In this document: piece after piece, positions 17,101 to 25,818 of the stretch
Layout: every line of letters begins with the position of its first letter
Numbering within the stretch: position 1 is the stretch's first letter
Origin: Flavobacterium sp. NKUCC04_CG
GTDB taxonomy: Bacteria > Bacteroidota > Bacteroidia > Flavobacteriales > Flavobacteriaceae
NCBI RefSeq assembly: GCF_019345525.1
Contig: NZ_JAHKRA010000013.1
Span: 1 to 64,000 of the forward strand
DNA: 64,000 bases
Reading direction: 5' to 3'
Translations under genes and position numbers: made by a program
Notes under the pieces: model-generated
The model's input: the letters and a program-made list of their open reading frames with translations, nothing else
Database searches by the model: none
What the model was told of the DNA's origin: nothing

Positions 17101-17576
17101 TGTTATAATTTGTTTAATAAAAAAACTTAATATAAGTGAAGCAAATTTACTGATATTTTTTAATACCTGGGTTCGAATTTTACAACTATTATCTATATTA
17201 AGGACTTTTATTAGTGGCTCTGATTCGGTTCTTAAATGTTGGGTACGCTTGTGTTTTTGGTTTGGAGTGGCTCGAAGTGATTTTGCAATTAATGCAGCAA
17301 TTTTTTAAACTATAAAAAAGAGCTACCGTGTGCTGTGAAGGACATTCTGTCTCTTGATGTGTGTGAGTTATCAAGGAATTGTATGTATAATAAAAACTTA
17401 TTTTTTAACAGAATAGTCGCTAAATACAAAGCTGATTTGAGTTTGTAGGTGAAGAATAATTCGATAATTGAAAATTATAGTAAATATAATTTGCCATTTA
17501 TCATATAAAAGTTTATATTTACTAATATAGATAATGCGGTAATGTAAAATAATTAATAACATTAAAAATAACAATT
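17101..17576. other. intergenic region with divergent promoters, no gene seen
   Basis: This AT-rich 476-bp gap separates a minus-strand operon and a plus-strand lipoprotein gene. It holds a -7-like TAAATTTG for the minus operon (17149-17142) and a possible promoter for the plus gene (17491-17521). A 72-codon open frame at 17090-17308 overlaps the oxygenase start and has no family resemblance. Confidence 0.5.
17491..17521 (+). promoter_or_regulatory. possible promoter of the small lipoprotein gene
   Basis: TTG (17491-17493), N20, TATATTTA (17514-17521). The last base departs from the TAnnTTTG consensus. It is 55 bp before the ATG. Confidence 0.4.
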
Positions 17577-18011
17577 ATGAAATTAAAACTTTTACTTTTT
17601 TTGGCAGTGCCTTTTTTTATTGCTTGTAATTCTAATGTTACAAAAGGAGGGCTTAAACAAGATGAAAGAGCAGCCGAAGCTGTAGGCGGATGGTTGTATT
17701 ATTATTCGATGAATAAAAATTATGATTCTATCTATAACTTAATGGGCGACGATTACTTCGCAAAATCTTCTAAAGAGAAATTAAAAAATTATTTATTGGA
17801 AAAAGAAGCCAAGTTAGGCGAAATTAAAACTTTCGAAATTAAAGATTGGCAAAAGAATACTTCCACCGACGAGTCCAATGCAGACGCTCATTATGTTTTA
17901 AAATACAATGTTGAATATGCCAATGGAAAATCGGAAGAAATCCTATATCTATCCAAAGAAGGTAAAGATTTAAAGATTACAGATTATAAAGTAATCGCGG
18001 CTGGTTTGTAA
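17577..18011 (+). CDS. small lipoprotein of unknown function
   Basis: The 144-residue product has a lipoprotein signal (MKLKLLLFLAVPFFIAC, lipidated Cys 17). A single alpha+beta domain follows with a helix-rich first half (DERAAEAVGGWLYYYSMNKN, YDSIYNLMGDDYF) and beta strands near the end (YVLKYNVEYANGKSEEILYL). This layout is reminiscent of NTF2-like DUF3887/DUF4019 proteins, but I cannot assign it. It stands alone, with its own promoter candidate and a terminator shared with the convergent small secreted protein. Confidence 0.7.
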   Translation: MKLKLLLFLAVPFFIACNSNVTKGGLKQDERAAEAVGGWLYYYSMNKNYDSIYNLMGDDYFAKSSKEKLKNYLLEKEAKLGEIKTFEIKDWQKNTSTDESNADAHYVLKYNVEYANGKSEEILYLSKEGKDLKITDYKVIAAGL

Positions 18012-18035
18012 TTAATAGGATTATAGTGTTTACAA

Positions 18036-18062
18036 ATTAAGGCTATTAAGGCTATTAAGGCT
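18036..18062. repeat. three tandem copies of ATTAAGGCT
   Basis: Three perfect 9-bp units follow the stop of the small lipoprotein gene and precede its terminator. A short simple repeat in the 3' untranslated region. Confidence 0.85.
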
Positions 18063-18074
18063 TTGTTTAATATA

Positions 18075-18132
18075 AAAAAAACACCTCTCCAATTTGAGTT
18101 TGAACTCCAAATTGCTAGAGGTGATTTTTTTT
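18075..18132. terminator. bidirectional terminator
   Basis: Long hairpin: outer stem CACCTCT / AGAGGTG (18082-18123) and inner stem CAATTTGAGTT / AACTCCAAATTG with one bulged C. An A-run precedes it and a T-run follows. Confidence 0.8.
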
Positions 18133-18180
18133 GCAACTACGTGAGGTAACTGCTGATGAATACTTTAAATAGAAAATTTC

Positions 18181-18507
18181 CTATTTCTTTTTCATTTGAT
18201 TTGCTTTGTCCTCCGCTTTTGCAGTTTCTTTTTTCATATCACTGACTTTGGCGTCTACTTTAGCGGTTTCTTTGGTTTTTACCTCTTCTATTTTACTTTT
18301 TGATTTGGCTACTTGAGTGTTGACTTTAGCTTGTTCTGTAGTTTTGGTTTGTTCTACTTTGCCTTCTGCTTTTTCAATTTTCTTTTGTGTTTTAGCACCT
18401 TCTTGATTTACAGTTGCTTTTAGCTTTTCGCCTGTTTGAGCCATTGTGCTTGCTGATGCAAATACAGCTAGTAAAGCAGTAAGAGCGATTGAATTTTTAA
18501 TGTTCAT
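18181..18507 (-). CDS. secreted, highly charged coiled-coil protein
   Basis: The 108-residue product has a cleavable signal peptide (about 1-23, ending STMAQ). The mature part is made almost entirely of Lys, Glu, Ala, Thr and Val in repeating helical units such as KVEQTKTTEQAKVNTQVAKS and KETAKVDAKVSDM. It lacks aromatic residues, cysteine and proline. The pattern resembles LEA-like or apolipoprotein-like amphipathic helices, possibly a stress or envelope protein. No family function can be given. It is convergent with the small lipoprotein gene. Confidence 0.75.
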   Translation of the reverse strand: MNIKNSIALTALLAVFASASTMAQTGEKLKATVNQEGAKTQKKIEKAEGKVEQTKTTEQAKVNTQVAKSKSKIEEVKTKETAKVDAKVSDMKKETAKAEDKANQMKKK

Positions 18508-19001
18508 AATTTTTAGTATTAAATTGGTAATAATGACTCAAAATCATTCTTTGATTTTGTAAAGTGAAATTAATATATAATTTCTTTGCGGAATACGCAG
18601 TTGTGTTTTTTGTGATAAAATTAATAATTTTTAGAAAATCTAGAAATCTCAGCGGGTAGAAAAGCCTTGAAAATACTGGTTTTTTGATTTTTCATCTCCG
18701 TTTGTTAGGGGGATAATTAAGGCTGTTTTTGCTTAAAATTGTTAAAATTTTGCGCTGCTAAAGTCGGAGATAAAGCCGCAGCTTTTCATTTTAAAAAAAA
18801 GAAAGCATAGCCGTGGCTTTTTTTTGAGTTTAACGGCTTAATAAATCGCGATTAACAGCTGATATTTTCACTGTGATTTCGATTGTAAAGCAGTTCTTTT
18901 TTATAGGCTTGAAAATCAATATTTAAGGAAAAATATTTAAGCGGTGTTTTTTTTAGTTATTCTTTAAAGAATTATTAATTTTAACCCCTTTATGACTTAC
19001 T
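18508..19001. other. 494-bp intergenic region with an orphan terminator-like hairpin
   Basis: No credible coding frame is seen. At 18802-18825 a short stem AAAGC / GCTTT with a nine-base loop is followed by eight T residues on the plus strand. It resembles a terminator without a gene before it. A perfect 14-bp palindrome, ATTCTTTAAAGAAT, is at 18959-18972, 29 bp before the E1 gene. The rest is AT-rich. Confidence 0.5.
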
Positions 19002-20987
19002 ATGGAAAATATAAAATACGACAAAAAAGATTTGACTAATGAAGTCCTTTTGGATTTGTATAAAAAAATACTTAAACCTCGATTAATCGAAGAGAAAATG
19101 TTAATCTTGATTCGTCAAGGAAAGGTTTCAAAATGGTTTTCAGGTATAGGGCAAGAAGCGATTTCAGTTGGGGTTACTAGTGTATTAGATCGTGACGAAT
19201 ACGTGTTGCCTATGCATAGAAACTTGGCGGTTTTTACCAGTAGAGATATCCCGCTATACCGTTTGTTTTCACAATGGCAGGGTAAAGCAGATGGCTTTTC
19301 TAAAGGAAGAGAGCGTTCGTTTCATTTTGGAACACAAGAATTTAATATCGTAGGAATGATTTCACATTTGGGTCCTCAATTGGGATTGGCAGATGGAATT
19401 GCATTGGCACATAAGTTAAAAGATGAAAAGAAAGTTACTGCGGTATTTACTGGAGAGGGTGGAACTTCTGAAGGGGACTTTCACGAAGCATTAAACGTAG
19501 CTTCTGTGTGGGACTTGCCGGTATTGTTTGTTATAGAAAACAACGGTTATGGACTTTCAACGCCGACCAATGAACAATATCGCTGTGAAAACTTGGCGGA
19601 TAGAGCTGTAGGTTATGGTATGGAAAGCCATATTATAGATGGAAATAATATATTAGAGGTTTATACAAAATTGACGGACATTGTCAAGTCGATGAGAGAA
19701 AATCCACATCCGGTTTTAATCGAGTTTAAAACTTTTAGAATGCGCGGTCATGAAGAGGCTAGCGGAACCAAATACGTTCCTCAAGAGTTGATGGATATGT
19801 GGGCGGTTAAAGATCCTTTGGAGAACTATAAAAAATACTTGTTAGAATTAGGTGTATTAAGTGCAGAAGCCGATGTTGAGATTCGAGCTGCATTTAAAAA
19901 AGAGATAGACGAGCATTGGGCTAAAGTTCAAAGTGAACCGTTGATCGAAGCCGATTTAGATGAAGAATTGAGAGATATGTATGCGCCCTATGAACACCAA
20001 GTGTTTGAGATGGGGGAAGAAACACATAAGATTCGACTTGTGGACGCCGTATCAGAGGGTTTAAAACAATCTTTTGAGCGCCATCCTAATTTGGTGATTA
20101 TGGGTCAGGATATTGCAGAATATGGAGGAGCATTTAAAGTAACTGACGGATTTGTGGATTTGTTTGGAAAAGAGCGAATCAGAAATACACCAATCTGTGA
20201 AAGTGCTATAGTCTCAGCTGCTATGGGATTGTCTATAAACGGACAAAAAGCCATAGTTGAAATGCAATTTGGTGACTTTGTTTCGACGGGCTTTAATCCT
20301 ATTGTAAACTATTTGGCTAAAATTCACTACAGATGGAATGAAAAAGCCGATGTAGTGGTTAGAATGCCTTGTGGAGGCGGTACGCAAGCAGGGCCTTTTC
20401 ACTCGCAAACCAATGAAGCTTGGTTTACTAAAACACCAGGATTAAAAGTGGTTTATCCAGCCTTTCCTTTAGATGCTAAAGGTTTGATGAACACCGCAAT
20501 TAACGACCCTAATCCGGTAATGTTTTTCGAACATAAAATGCTTTATAGAAGTATTTATCAAGAAGTGCCAACCAATTATTATACGATTCCGTTTGGACAG
20601 GCTGCTCTTTTAAGAGAAGGTAGCGATGTAACCATTGTTACTTTTGGCGCAGGAGTACATTGGGCTTTGGAAACCTTGGATAAAAATCCGGATATTAAAG
20701 CGGATTTGTTGGATTTGAGAACTTTACAGCCTTTGGATTGGGAATCGATTTATCAATCGGTAAAAAAGACCGGAAAAGTAATTGTTTTACAAGAAGATTC
20801 ATTGTTTGGAGGTGTGGCTAGTGATATAGCTGCAACTATTATGGAAAATTGTTTTAAGTATTTAGATGCACCAGTAAAACGTGTTGCTAGTTTGGATACG
20901 GCAATTCCTTTTGTAAAAGCCTTAGAAGATCAATATTTACCGAAGGGAAGATTTGAAAGCGAATTAATCGATTTACTGGCGTATTAA
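19002..20987 (+). CDS. fused alpha/beta E1 component of a 2-oxoacid dehydrogenase (branched-chain type)
   Basis: The 661-residue product joins an E1 alpha domain (about 1-320) and an E1 beta domain (about 345-661). The alpha part has IGQEAISVGVTSVL, the ThDP motif GEGGTSEGDFHEALN followed by ENNGYGLSTP, and the loop FRMRGHEEASGTKY. The beta part has GQDIAEYGGAFKVT, CESAIVSAAMGLS and PFHSQTNEAWF. It decarboxylates a branched-chain or related 2-oxoacid with thiamin diphosphate for an E2/E3 complex in the cytoplasm. Fused E1 is usual in Bacteroidota. E2 and E3 are not in the window. purC follows after 37 bp, so the genes may be cotranscribed. Confidence 0.93.
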   Translation: MENIKYDKKDLTNEVLLDLYKKILKPRLIEEKMLILIRQGKVSKWFSGIGQEAISVGVTSVLDRDEYVLPMHRNLAVFTSRDIPLYRLFSQWQGKADGFSKGRERSFHFGTQEFNIVGMISHLGPQLGLADGIALAHKLKDEKKVTAVFTGEGGTSEGDFHEALNVASVWDLPVLFVIENNGYGLSTPTNEQYRCENLADRAVGYGMESHIIDGNNILEVYTKLTDIVKSMRENPHPVLIEFKTFRMRGHEEASGTKYVPQELMDMWAVKDPLENYKKYLLELGVLSAEADVEIRAAFKKEIDEHWAKVQSEPLIEADLDEELRDMYAPYEHQVFEMGEETHKIRLVDAVSEGLKQSFERHPNLVIMGQDIAEYGGAFKVTDGFVDLFGKERIRNTPICESAIVSAAMGLSINGQKAIVEMQFGDFVSTGFNPIVNYLAKIHYRWNEKADVVVRMPCGGGTQAGPFHSQTNEAWFTKTPGLKVVYPAFPLDAKGLMNTAINDPNPVMFFEHKMLYRSIYQEVPTNYYTIPFGQAALLREGSDVTIVTFGAGVHWALETLDKNPDIKADLLDLRTLQPLDWESIYQSVKKTGKVIVLQEDSLFGGVASDIAATIMENCFKYLDAPVKRVASLDTAIPFVKALEDQYLPKGRFESELIDLLAY

Positions 20988-21024
20988 TTTAAACCGATAA
21001 CAACAACACAACAAACCCATATTT

Positions 21025-21981
21025 ATGAATACAATCACACAAACCGATTTTAATTTTCCAAATCAAAAATCAGTATATCACGGTAAAGTGCGTGAAGTAT
21101 ATAATATCAACGACCAATTATTGGTCATGATAGCTACGGATCGACTATCTGCTTTTGATGTGGTAATGCCAAAGGGAATCCCTTACAAAGGACAAATATT
21201 AAATCAAATTGCTACTCAATTCATGCAAAACACGCAGGATATAGTACCAAATTGGTTAATAGCGACACCTGATCCGAATGTTGCTGTTGGGCATTTGTGT
21301 GAACCTTTTAAAGTTGAAATGGTTATTAGAGGATATCTTTCTGGACATGCTGCCAGAGAGTATGCTTTGGGGAAAAGAGTTTTGTGTGGTGTTATTATGG
21401 AAGACGGTTTAAGGGAAAATGATCGTTTTGCCGAGCCGATTATCACCCCTTCTACTAAAGCGGATTTGGGAAATCACGACGAAGATATTTCTCGTGAAGA
21501 CATCTTAAGTAAGGCTATAGTGTCAGAAGAAGATTATTTGGTTTTAGAGCAATATACAAGAGCATTATATCAAAGAGGTACGGAGATTGCAGCGAGTAGA
21601 GGCTTGATTTTGGTGGATACCAAATATGAATTTGGTAAAACTAAAGATGGAAAAATAGTTCTAATCGATGAAATTCACACTCCGGATTCCTCTAGATACT
21701 TTTATGCAGAGGGGTATCAAGAACGTCAAAATAACGGAGAGCAACAAAAACAATTGTCTAAAGAATTTGTGAGACAGTGGTTAATCGCTAATAACTTTCA
21801 AGGTAAAGAGGGGCAAGTAGTTCCCGAAATGACCGATCAATATATTCAAACCGTTTCGGAGCGTTATATTGAATTGTATGAGAAGATTATGGGCGAAACT
21901 TTTCAAAAGGCAGATGTTGCTAATATATTGGAACGAATTGAGAAAAATGTATTGGCTTTCTTAGCAGATTATAAAAACTAA
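21025..21981 (+). CDS. purC: phosphoribosylaminoimidazole-succinocarboxamide synthase
   Basis: The 318-residue product makes SAICAR from CAIR, aspartate and ATP in purine synthesis. Typical segments are [20 protein letters not shown] near the N-terminus, [34 protein letters not shown], and the C-terminal metal/ATP segment [16 protein letters not shown]. At 318 residues it is the longer form found in Bacteroidota. Its stop codon overlaps the ATG of the next gene (TAATG), indicating translational coupling with the nitroreductase gene. Confidence 0.97.
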   Translation: MNTITQTDFNFPNQKSVYHGKVREVYNINDQLLVMIATDRLSAFDVVMPKGIPYKGQILNQIATQFMQNTQDIVPNWLIATPDPNVAVGHLCEPFKVEMVIRGYLSGHAAREYALGKRVLCGVIMEDGLRENDRFAEPIITPSTKADLGNHDEDISREDILSKAIVSEEDYLVLEQYTRALYQRGTEIAASRGLILVDTKYEFGKTKDGKIVLIDEIHTPDSSRYFYAEGYQERQNNGEQQKQLSKEFVRQWLIANNFQGKEGQVVPEMTDQYIQTVSERYIELYEKIMGETFQKADVANILERIEKNVLAFLADYKN

Positions 21982-22625
21982 TGATTGATGGTATGGAGTT
22001 ATTAAAAAGTCTTTATTGGAGACATGCTACTAAGAAAATGACGGGCGCTGTGGTTCCAGAAGTCAAAGTGAATCAAATTATCGAAGCGGCTCGTATGGCG
22101 CCAACATCCTCAGGCTTACAGCCTTTTGAGATGATTTTGGTAAAAAACCAAAGCTTTAAAGAAAAGATTTATAATGAAGCGGCACAACAATCTCAAATTT
22201 TAGATTGTTCACATCTTTTGGTGTTTGCAGCTTGGGATCAATATACCGAAGCGCGATTGGATGCTGTTTTCGACAATATGGAAGAAATAAGGCATTTAGC
22301 TGCGGGAACTATGGACGACTATAAGAACAGTTTGTTGTTGCAATTTCAGCCTTGGGATTTGGAAAGACAATTTCAGCATGCGGCACGACAGGCATATATT
22401 GCTTTCGGTATGGCTATAGCAGCTGCTGCGGAACTAAAAGTAGATGCTACTCCTATGGAGGGGTTTGACAATGCGATTTTGGACACTTTATTAGGCTTGG
22501 ATAAAAGGGGATTAAAAAGTGTAACCCTGCTTCCTTTAGGTTATAGAGATGAAGAAAACGATTGGTTGGCTCCACTAAAAAAAGTGCGATTTCCACTCGA
22601 GAAGATGTTGACCATAATAGAGTAA
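21981..22625 (+). CDS. nitroreductase-family NAD(P)H-dependent oxidoreductase
   Basis: The 214-residue product is an NfsB-type FMN flavoprotein that reduces nitro compounds, quinones or similar acceptors with NAD(P)H. Family features are RHATKKMTG at the N-terminus, ARMAPTSSGLQPFEMILV with FMN-phosphate contacts, ARQAYIAFGMAIAAAAEL, and ATPMEGFDNAILDTLLGL. The ATG used overlaps the purC stop. A second ATG four codons later (21993, MELLKSLYW) is an equally good start by similarity. The 3' end is bound into a 48-bp perfect palindrome that acts as terminator. Confidence 0.92.
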   Translation: MIDGMELLKSLYWRHATKKMTGAVVPEVKVNQIIEAARMAPTSSGLQPFEMILVKNQSFKEKIYNEAAQQSQILDCSHLLVFAAWDQYTEARLDAVFDNMEEIRHLAAGTMDDYKNSLLLQFQPWDLERQFQHAARQAYIAFGMAIAAAAELKVDATPMEGFDNAILDTLLGLDKRGLKSVTLLPLGYRDEENDWLAPLKKVRFPLEKMLTIIE

Positions 22626-22669
22626 ACTATAAAAAAAGCTGTCTTAAGACAGCTTTTTTTATAGTTTAC
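22622..22669. terminator. 48-bp perfect palindrome/terminator
   Basis: The sequence from 22622 to 22669 is its own reverse complement across all 48 bases, centred on GTCTTAAGAC. The core AAAAAAAGCTGTC / GACAGCTTTTTTT is a classical terminator. The left arm contains the TAA stop of the nitroreductase gene. Confidence 0.9.
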
Positions 22670-23035
22670 AAATTCAATCTGCACGGAATTCCCTATTAAA
22701 GGAGTGTAGTAATTGAAAAGTGTGGTAGGCTGCAATGCGCGTAAACGAATTCGCGAATGTGCAAATTACCCTCATTTAAAAGCTTAAAAATTACCCAAAA
22801 ATCATTTTTTTTGGACTAAAAACGACTTTTTGTCAAACTGATAATTTGGTAATTAAAGTGGCGATTTACCTGTTTTTACCTCCTATAACGAGGTGTTTTT
22901 CGATTTAACAAAGAATAATGCAATATAAAGTTCTTTTTTTAGGAATACTTCTAAAGCGGGTATATTAGTTTTTCTAATTAGATTGTATTATATTCGTGAT
23001 CTGTAATATTATTTATTTCATCATACGGTTTTACT
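22670..23035. other. intergenic region before the second E1 gene, no gene seen
   Basis: AT-rich 366 bp. A small hairpin ACCTC-N7-GAGGT followed by GTTTTT lies near 22888-22907 and could be a weak terminator or attenuator. No complete TTG/TAnnTTTG promoter pair is recognisable. Confidence 0.4.
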
Positions 23036-25441
23036 ATGAATCAAACGGCTATAAAAGAACCTCTTTCTTTTGAAGATTTTAAAAAAGAAGTTCTACAAGA
23101 CTATAAAATTGCGCGTACCAGTAGAGAATGTAGTTTATTGGGAAGAAGAGAAGTGTTGACGGGAAAAGCGAAATTCGGAATTTTTGGAGATGGAAAAGAA
23201 GTGCCGCAATTAGCTATGGCCAAAGCCTTTCGCAATGGAGATTTTCGTTCGGGCTATTACCGCGATCAAACTTTTATGATGGCAATTGGAGCTTTGACTA
23301 CGCAACAGTTTTTTGCAGGATTATTTGGTCATTCCGATTTGGACCACGATCCGATGTCGGCTGGAAGACAAATGGGAGGGCATTTTGCTACCCACAGTTT
23401 AGATGAAAATGGAAACTGGAAAAAACTAACAGCACAGAAAAATTCTAGCGCCGATATTTCACCTACAGCAGGGCAAATGCCAAGATTGTTAGGTTTAGCA
23501 CAGGCGTCAAAAGTATATAGAGAGTTCGCCAATATGGATGTAGAAAATAATTTTTCTGTATCGGGTAATGAAGTTGCTTGGGGTACTATTGGTAATGCTT
23601 CTACTTCTGAAGGTTTGTTTTTTGAAACCATCAATGCAGCTGGAGTACTACAGGTTCCTATGGTTATGAGTGTTTGGGACGATGAGTACGGTATTTCTGT
23701 ACACGCCAAATACCAAACTACCAAAGAAAATATTTCTGAAATACTCAAGGGGTTTCAGCGTGATGACGAACAAAAAGGTTACGAAATTATTAGAGTTGCC
23801 GGATGGGATTATGTTGCCTTAATTGAGGCTTATAATACCGCTTCTCAAATTGCGAGAGAACAACATGTACCGGTTTTAATTCACGTTCAACAATTAACTC
23901 AACCTCAGGGACATTCCACTTCGGGATCACATGAACGTTACAAGAGCAAAGAGCGCTTGGAATGGGAAGTGGAGTTTGATTGTTTGTTGAAAATGAGAAA
24001 TTGGATTATAGAAAACAATATAGCGACGGCCGACTCCTTAGATGAATTGGATCAAATTCTTAAAAAAGAAGTATTAGAGGCTAAAAAAGCCGCTTGGAAT
24101 GCTTATATAGATCCTATTAAAAAAGAGCGTACAGAATTCGTTGAATTGTTAAAAAGAGTAGCTCCCCAAAGTGCTCATCGCGATGTAATTGAACAAAGTG
24201 CTACGGAATTAGAGGCGATAAAAGAGCCTATTCGAAAAGAAATTTTAACCGCAGCAAGAAAAATAATAAGACTGGTTGTTAATGAGGCTCCTCAGGCTGA
24301 AATGGCGCAGTTTATCAAGGCTTATTTTGAAAAAATTCAACCTAAGTTCAGTTCTAATTTATATTCCAATTCCAAAGACAGTCTAGCGCATATTGTTGAA
24401 GTGCCTGTAACTTACAACGACGATGCCGAAGAAGTGGATGCGCGAGTTGTTTTAAGGGATAATTTTGAGGCCATTTTCAAAAAACATGAAAATGCATTGA
24501 TTTTTGGTGAAGACTCGGGTAATATTGGTGATGTAAATCAGGGATTGGAAGGTTTGCAAGAAAAATTTGGAGCGACAAGAATTTCCGATACAGGAATTCG
24601 CGAAGCAACGATTTTAGGTCAAGGTATTGGAATGGCGATGCGCGGTCTAAGACCGATTGCAGAAATCCAATATTTGGACTATTTGTTATATGCTATTCAA
24701 ATCATGAGTGATGATTTGGCAACGCTACAATATAGAACTTCAGGAAAACAAAAAGCACCACTTATAGTGCGTACTCGTGGTCATCGTTTAGAGGGAATCT
24801 GGCATTCTGGATCACCGATGGGTATGATTATCAATGCAATCAGAGGAATGCACGTATTGGTTCCGAGAAACATGACAAAAGCCGCTGGTTTTTATAATGC
24901 TTTATTGGAAACAGACGAGCCGGCCTTGGTTATTGAGTGTTTAAACGGTTACCGTTTGAAAGAGAATATGCCTAATAATTTAGGAGAATTTAAAACGCCG
25001 ATTGGAGTGGTAGAAACCATGAAAGAAGGTAAGGATATCACGGTGGTTTCCTATGGGTCAACCCTACGTGTAATCGAACAAGCAGCAGCTGAATTACTCG
25101 AATTGGGAATCGAAGTGGAATTAATAGATTGCCAATCACTTTTGCCGTTTGATATAACACATCAAGTGGCGGCGAGTTTAAAGAAAACCAACCGTTTATT
25201 GGTGGTAGATGAAGACGTTCCGGGAGGAGCATCGGCTTACTTATTGCAGGAAATCGTTGAAACGCAAGGCGGTTATCGTTATTTAGACAGTGCGCCTCAG
25301 ACGCTTACTGCTAAGGCACACAGACCTTCTTACGGAACAGATGGAGATTATTTTTCTAAACCATCTTCCGAGGATGTTTTTGAAAAAATTTATGCAATAA
25401 TGAACGAGGCAAATCCAATCAAATATCCAAGTTTATATTAA
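23036..25441 (+). CDS. fused alpha/beta E1 component of a 2-oxoacid dehydrogenase, long form
   Basis: The 801-residue product is a second, divergent fused E1. The alpha-like part (about 1-440) has RREVLTGKAKFGIFGDGKE, GYYRDQTFMM, MSAGRQMGGHFATHS and a ThDP region NASTSEGLFFETINAAGV followed by VWDDEYGISVH. The usual Asn-Asn is therefore replaced by Trp-Asp-Asp-Glu. The beta-like part (about 455-801) has LIFGEDSGNIGDVNQG and a loop containing GHRLEGIWHSGSP. Such ~800-residue proteins are common in Bacteroidota and are annotated as pyruvate/branched-chain 2-oxoacid dehydrogenase E1. The substrate is not settled. It is monocistronic, with its own terminator. Confidence 0.9.
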   Translation: MNQTAIKEPLSFEDFKKEVLQDYKIARTSRECSLLGRREVLTGKAKFGIFGDGKEVPQLAMAKAFRNGDFRSGYYRDQTFMMAIGALTTQQFFAGLFGHSDLDHDPMSAGRQMGGHFATHSLDENGNWKKLTAQKNSSADISPTAGQMPRLLGLAQASKVYREFANMDVENNFSVSGNEVAWGTIGNASTSEGLFFETINAAGVLQVPMVMSVWDDEYGISVHAKYQTTKENISEILKGFQRDDEQKGYEIIRVAGWDYVALIEAYNTASQIAREQHVPVLIHVQQLTQPQGHSTSGSHERYKSKERLEWEVEFDCLLKMRNWIIENNIATADSLDELDQILKKEVLEAKKAAWNAYIDPIKKERTEFVELLKRVAPQSAHRDVIEQSATELEAIKEPIRKEILTAARKIIRLVVNEAPQAEMAQFIKAYFEKIQPKFSSNLYSNSKDSLAHIVEVPVTYNDDAEEVDARVVLRDNFEAIFKKHENALIFGEDSGNIGDVNQGLEGLQEKFGATRISDTGIREATILGQGIGMAMRGLRPIAEIQYLDYLLYAIQIMSDDLATLQYRTSGKQKAPLIVRTRGHRLEGIWHSGSPMGMIINAIRGMHVLVPRNMTKAAGFYNALLETDEPALVIECLNGYRLKENMPNNLGEFKTPIGVVETMKEGKDITVVSYGSTLRVIEQAAAELLELGIEVELIDCQSLLPFDITHQVAASLKKTNRLLVVDEDVPGGASAYLLQEIVETQGGYRYLDSAPQTLTAKAHRPSYGTDGDYFSKPSSEDVFEKIYAIMNEANPIKYPSLY

Positions 25442-25462
25442 TTCGAATTATATTTTTGGTAC

Positions 25463-25499
25463 AAAAAGGGCTTTTCTTATGAAAAGCCCTTTTTTATTT
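25463..25499 (+). terminator. terminator of the long E1 gene
   Basis: Perfect 14-bp stem AAAAAGGGCTTTTC / GAAAAGCCCTTTTT around TTAT, followed by further T residues. Confidence 0.9.
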
Positions 25500-25818
25500 A
25501 TAAGATTTTAAGTTCCTTTTTTAAGGAATAATGCAACCACCTTATTGTATACAACACGGATTCGCAGCTAAAAACGAGCTAGTGTTGTACGGACTTTTCT
25601 ACTAGGAAACAAGTAGATAAAAAGAACCTTATAATAAAAGCTTAACTGATTGTCCTTTTTTTTTAGGATAGGAATTACAAACTATACCGGCTTTTAACTT
25701 TTTCTCAGTAAATACAACTTGAGTTCTAGGGTTTTGACCAGTAAAATTGATAGCTAAATATTATGATAGCATATAAAATATCATTATTTTTGCACATTGT
25801 TTTAAACATAGCTATATT
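25500..25818. other. intergenic region with three successive inverted repeats
   Basis: Upstream of the oxoamine synthase gene lie TTCCTT-tttt-AAGGAA (25513-25528), TACAACAC...GTGTTGTA (25550-25589, with AGCT/AGCT nested at 25566-25580), and TCTACT-N8-AGTAGA (25598-25617). The probable -7 box of the downstream gene, TATTTTTG, is at 25785-25792. The inverted repeats therefore lie upstream of that promoter and are not its leader. No coding frame is seen. Confidence 0.5.
25785..25792 (+). promoter_or_regulatory. candidate -7 element for the oxoamine synthase gene
   Basis: TATTTTTG, 26 bp upstream of the ATG. No TTG at suitable distance. Confidence 0.4.

Noticed and set aside
17090..17308. Open frame of 72 codons in the gap before the small lipoprotein gene
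   Set aside because: It overlaps the start of the dioxygenase gene on the other strand and has no family features or supporting promoter.
19002..20987. Fusion of E1 alpha and beta as an assembly error or frameshift artefact
   Set aside because: Fused E1 is standard in Bacteroidota and a single uninterrupted frame joins complete domains.
25500..25818. Riboswitch upstream of the oxoamine synthase
   Set aside because: The inverted repeats precede the probable promoter and match no riboswitch pattern I know.
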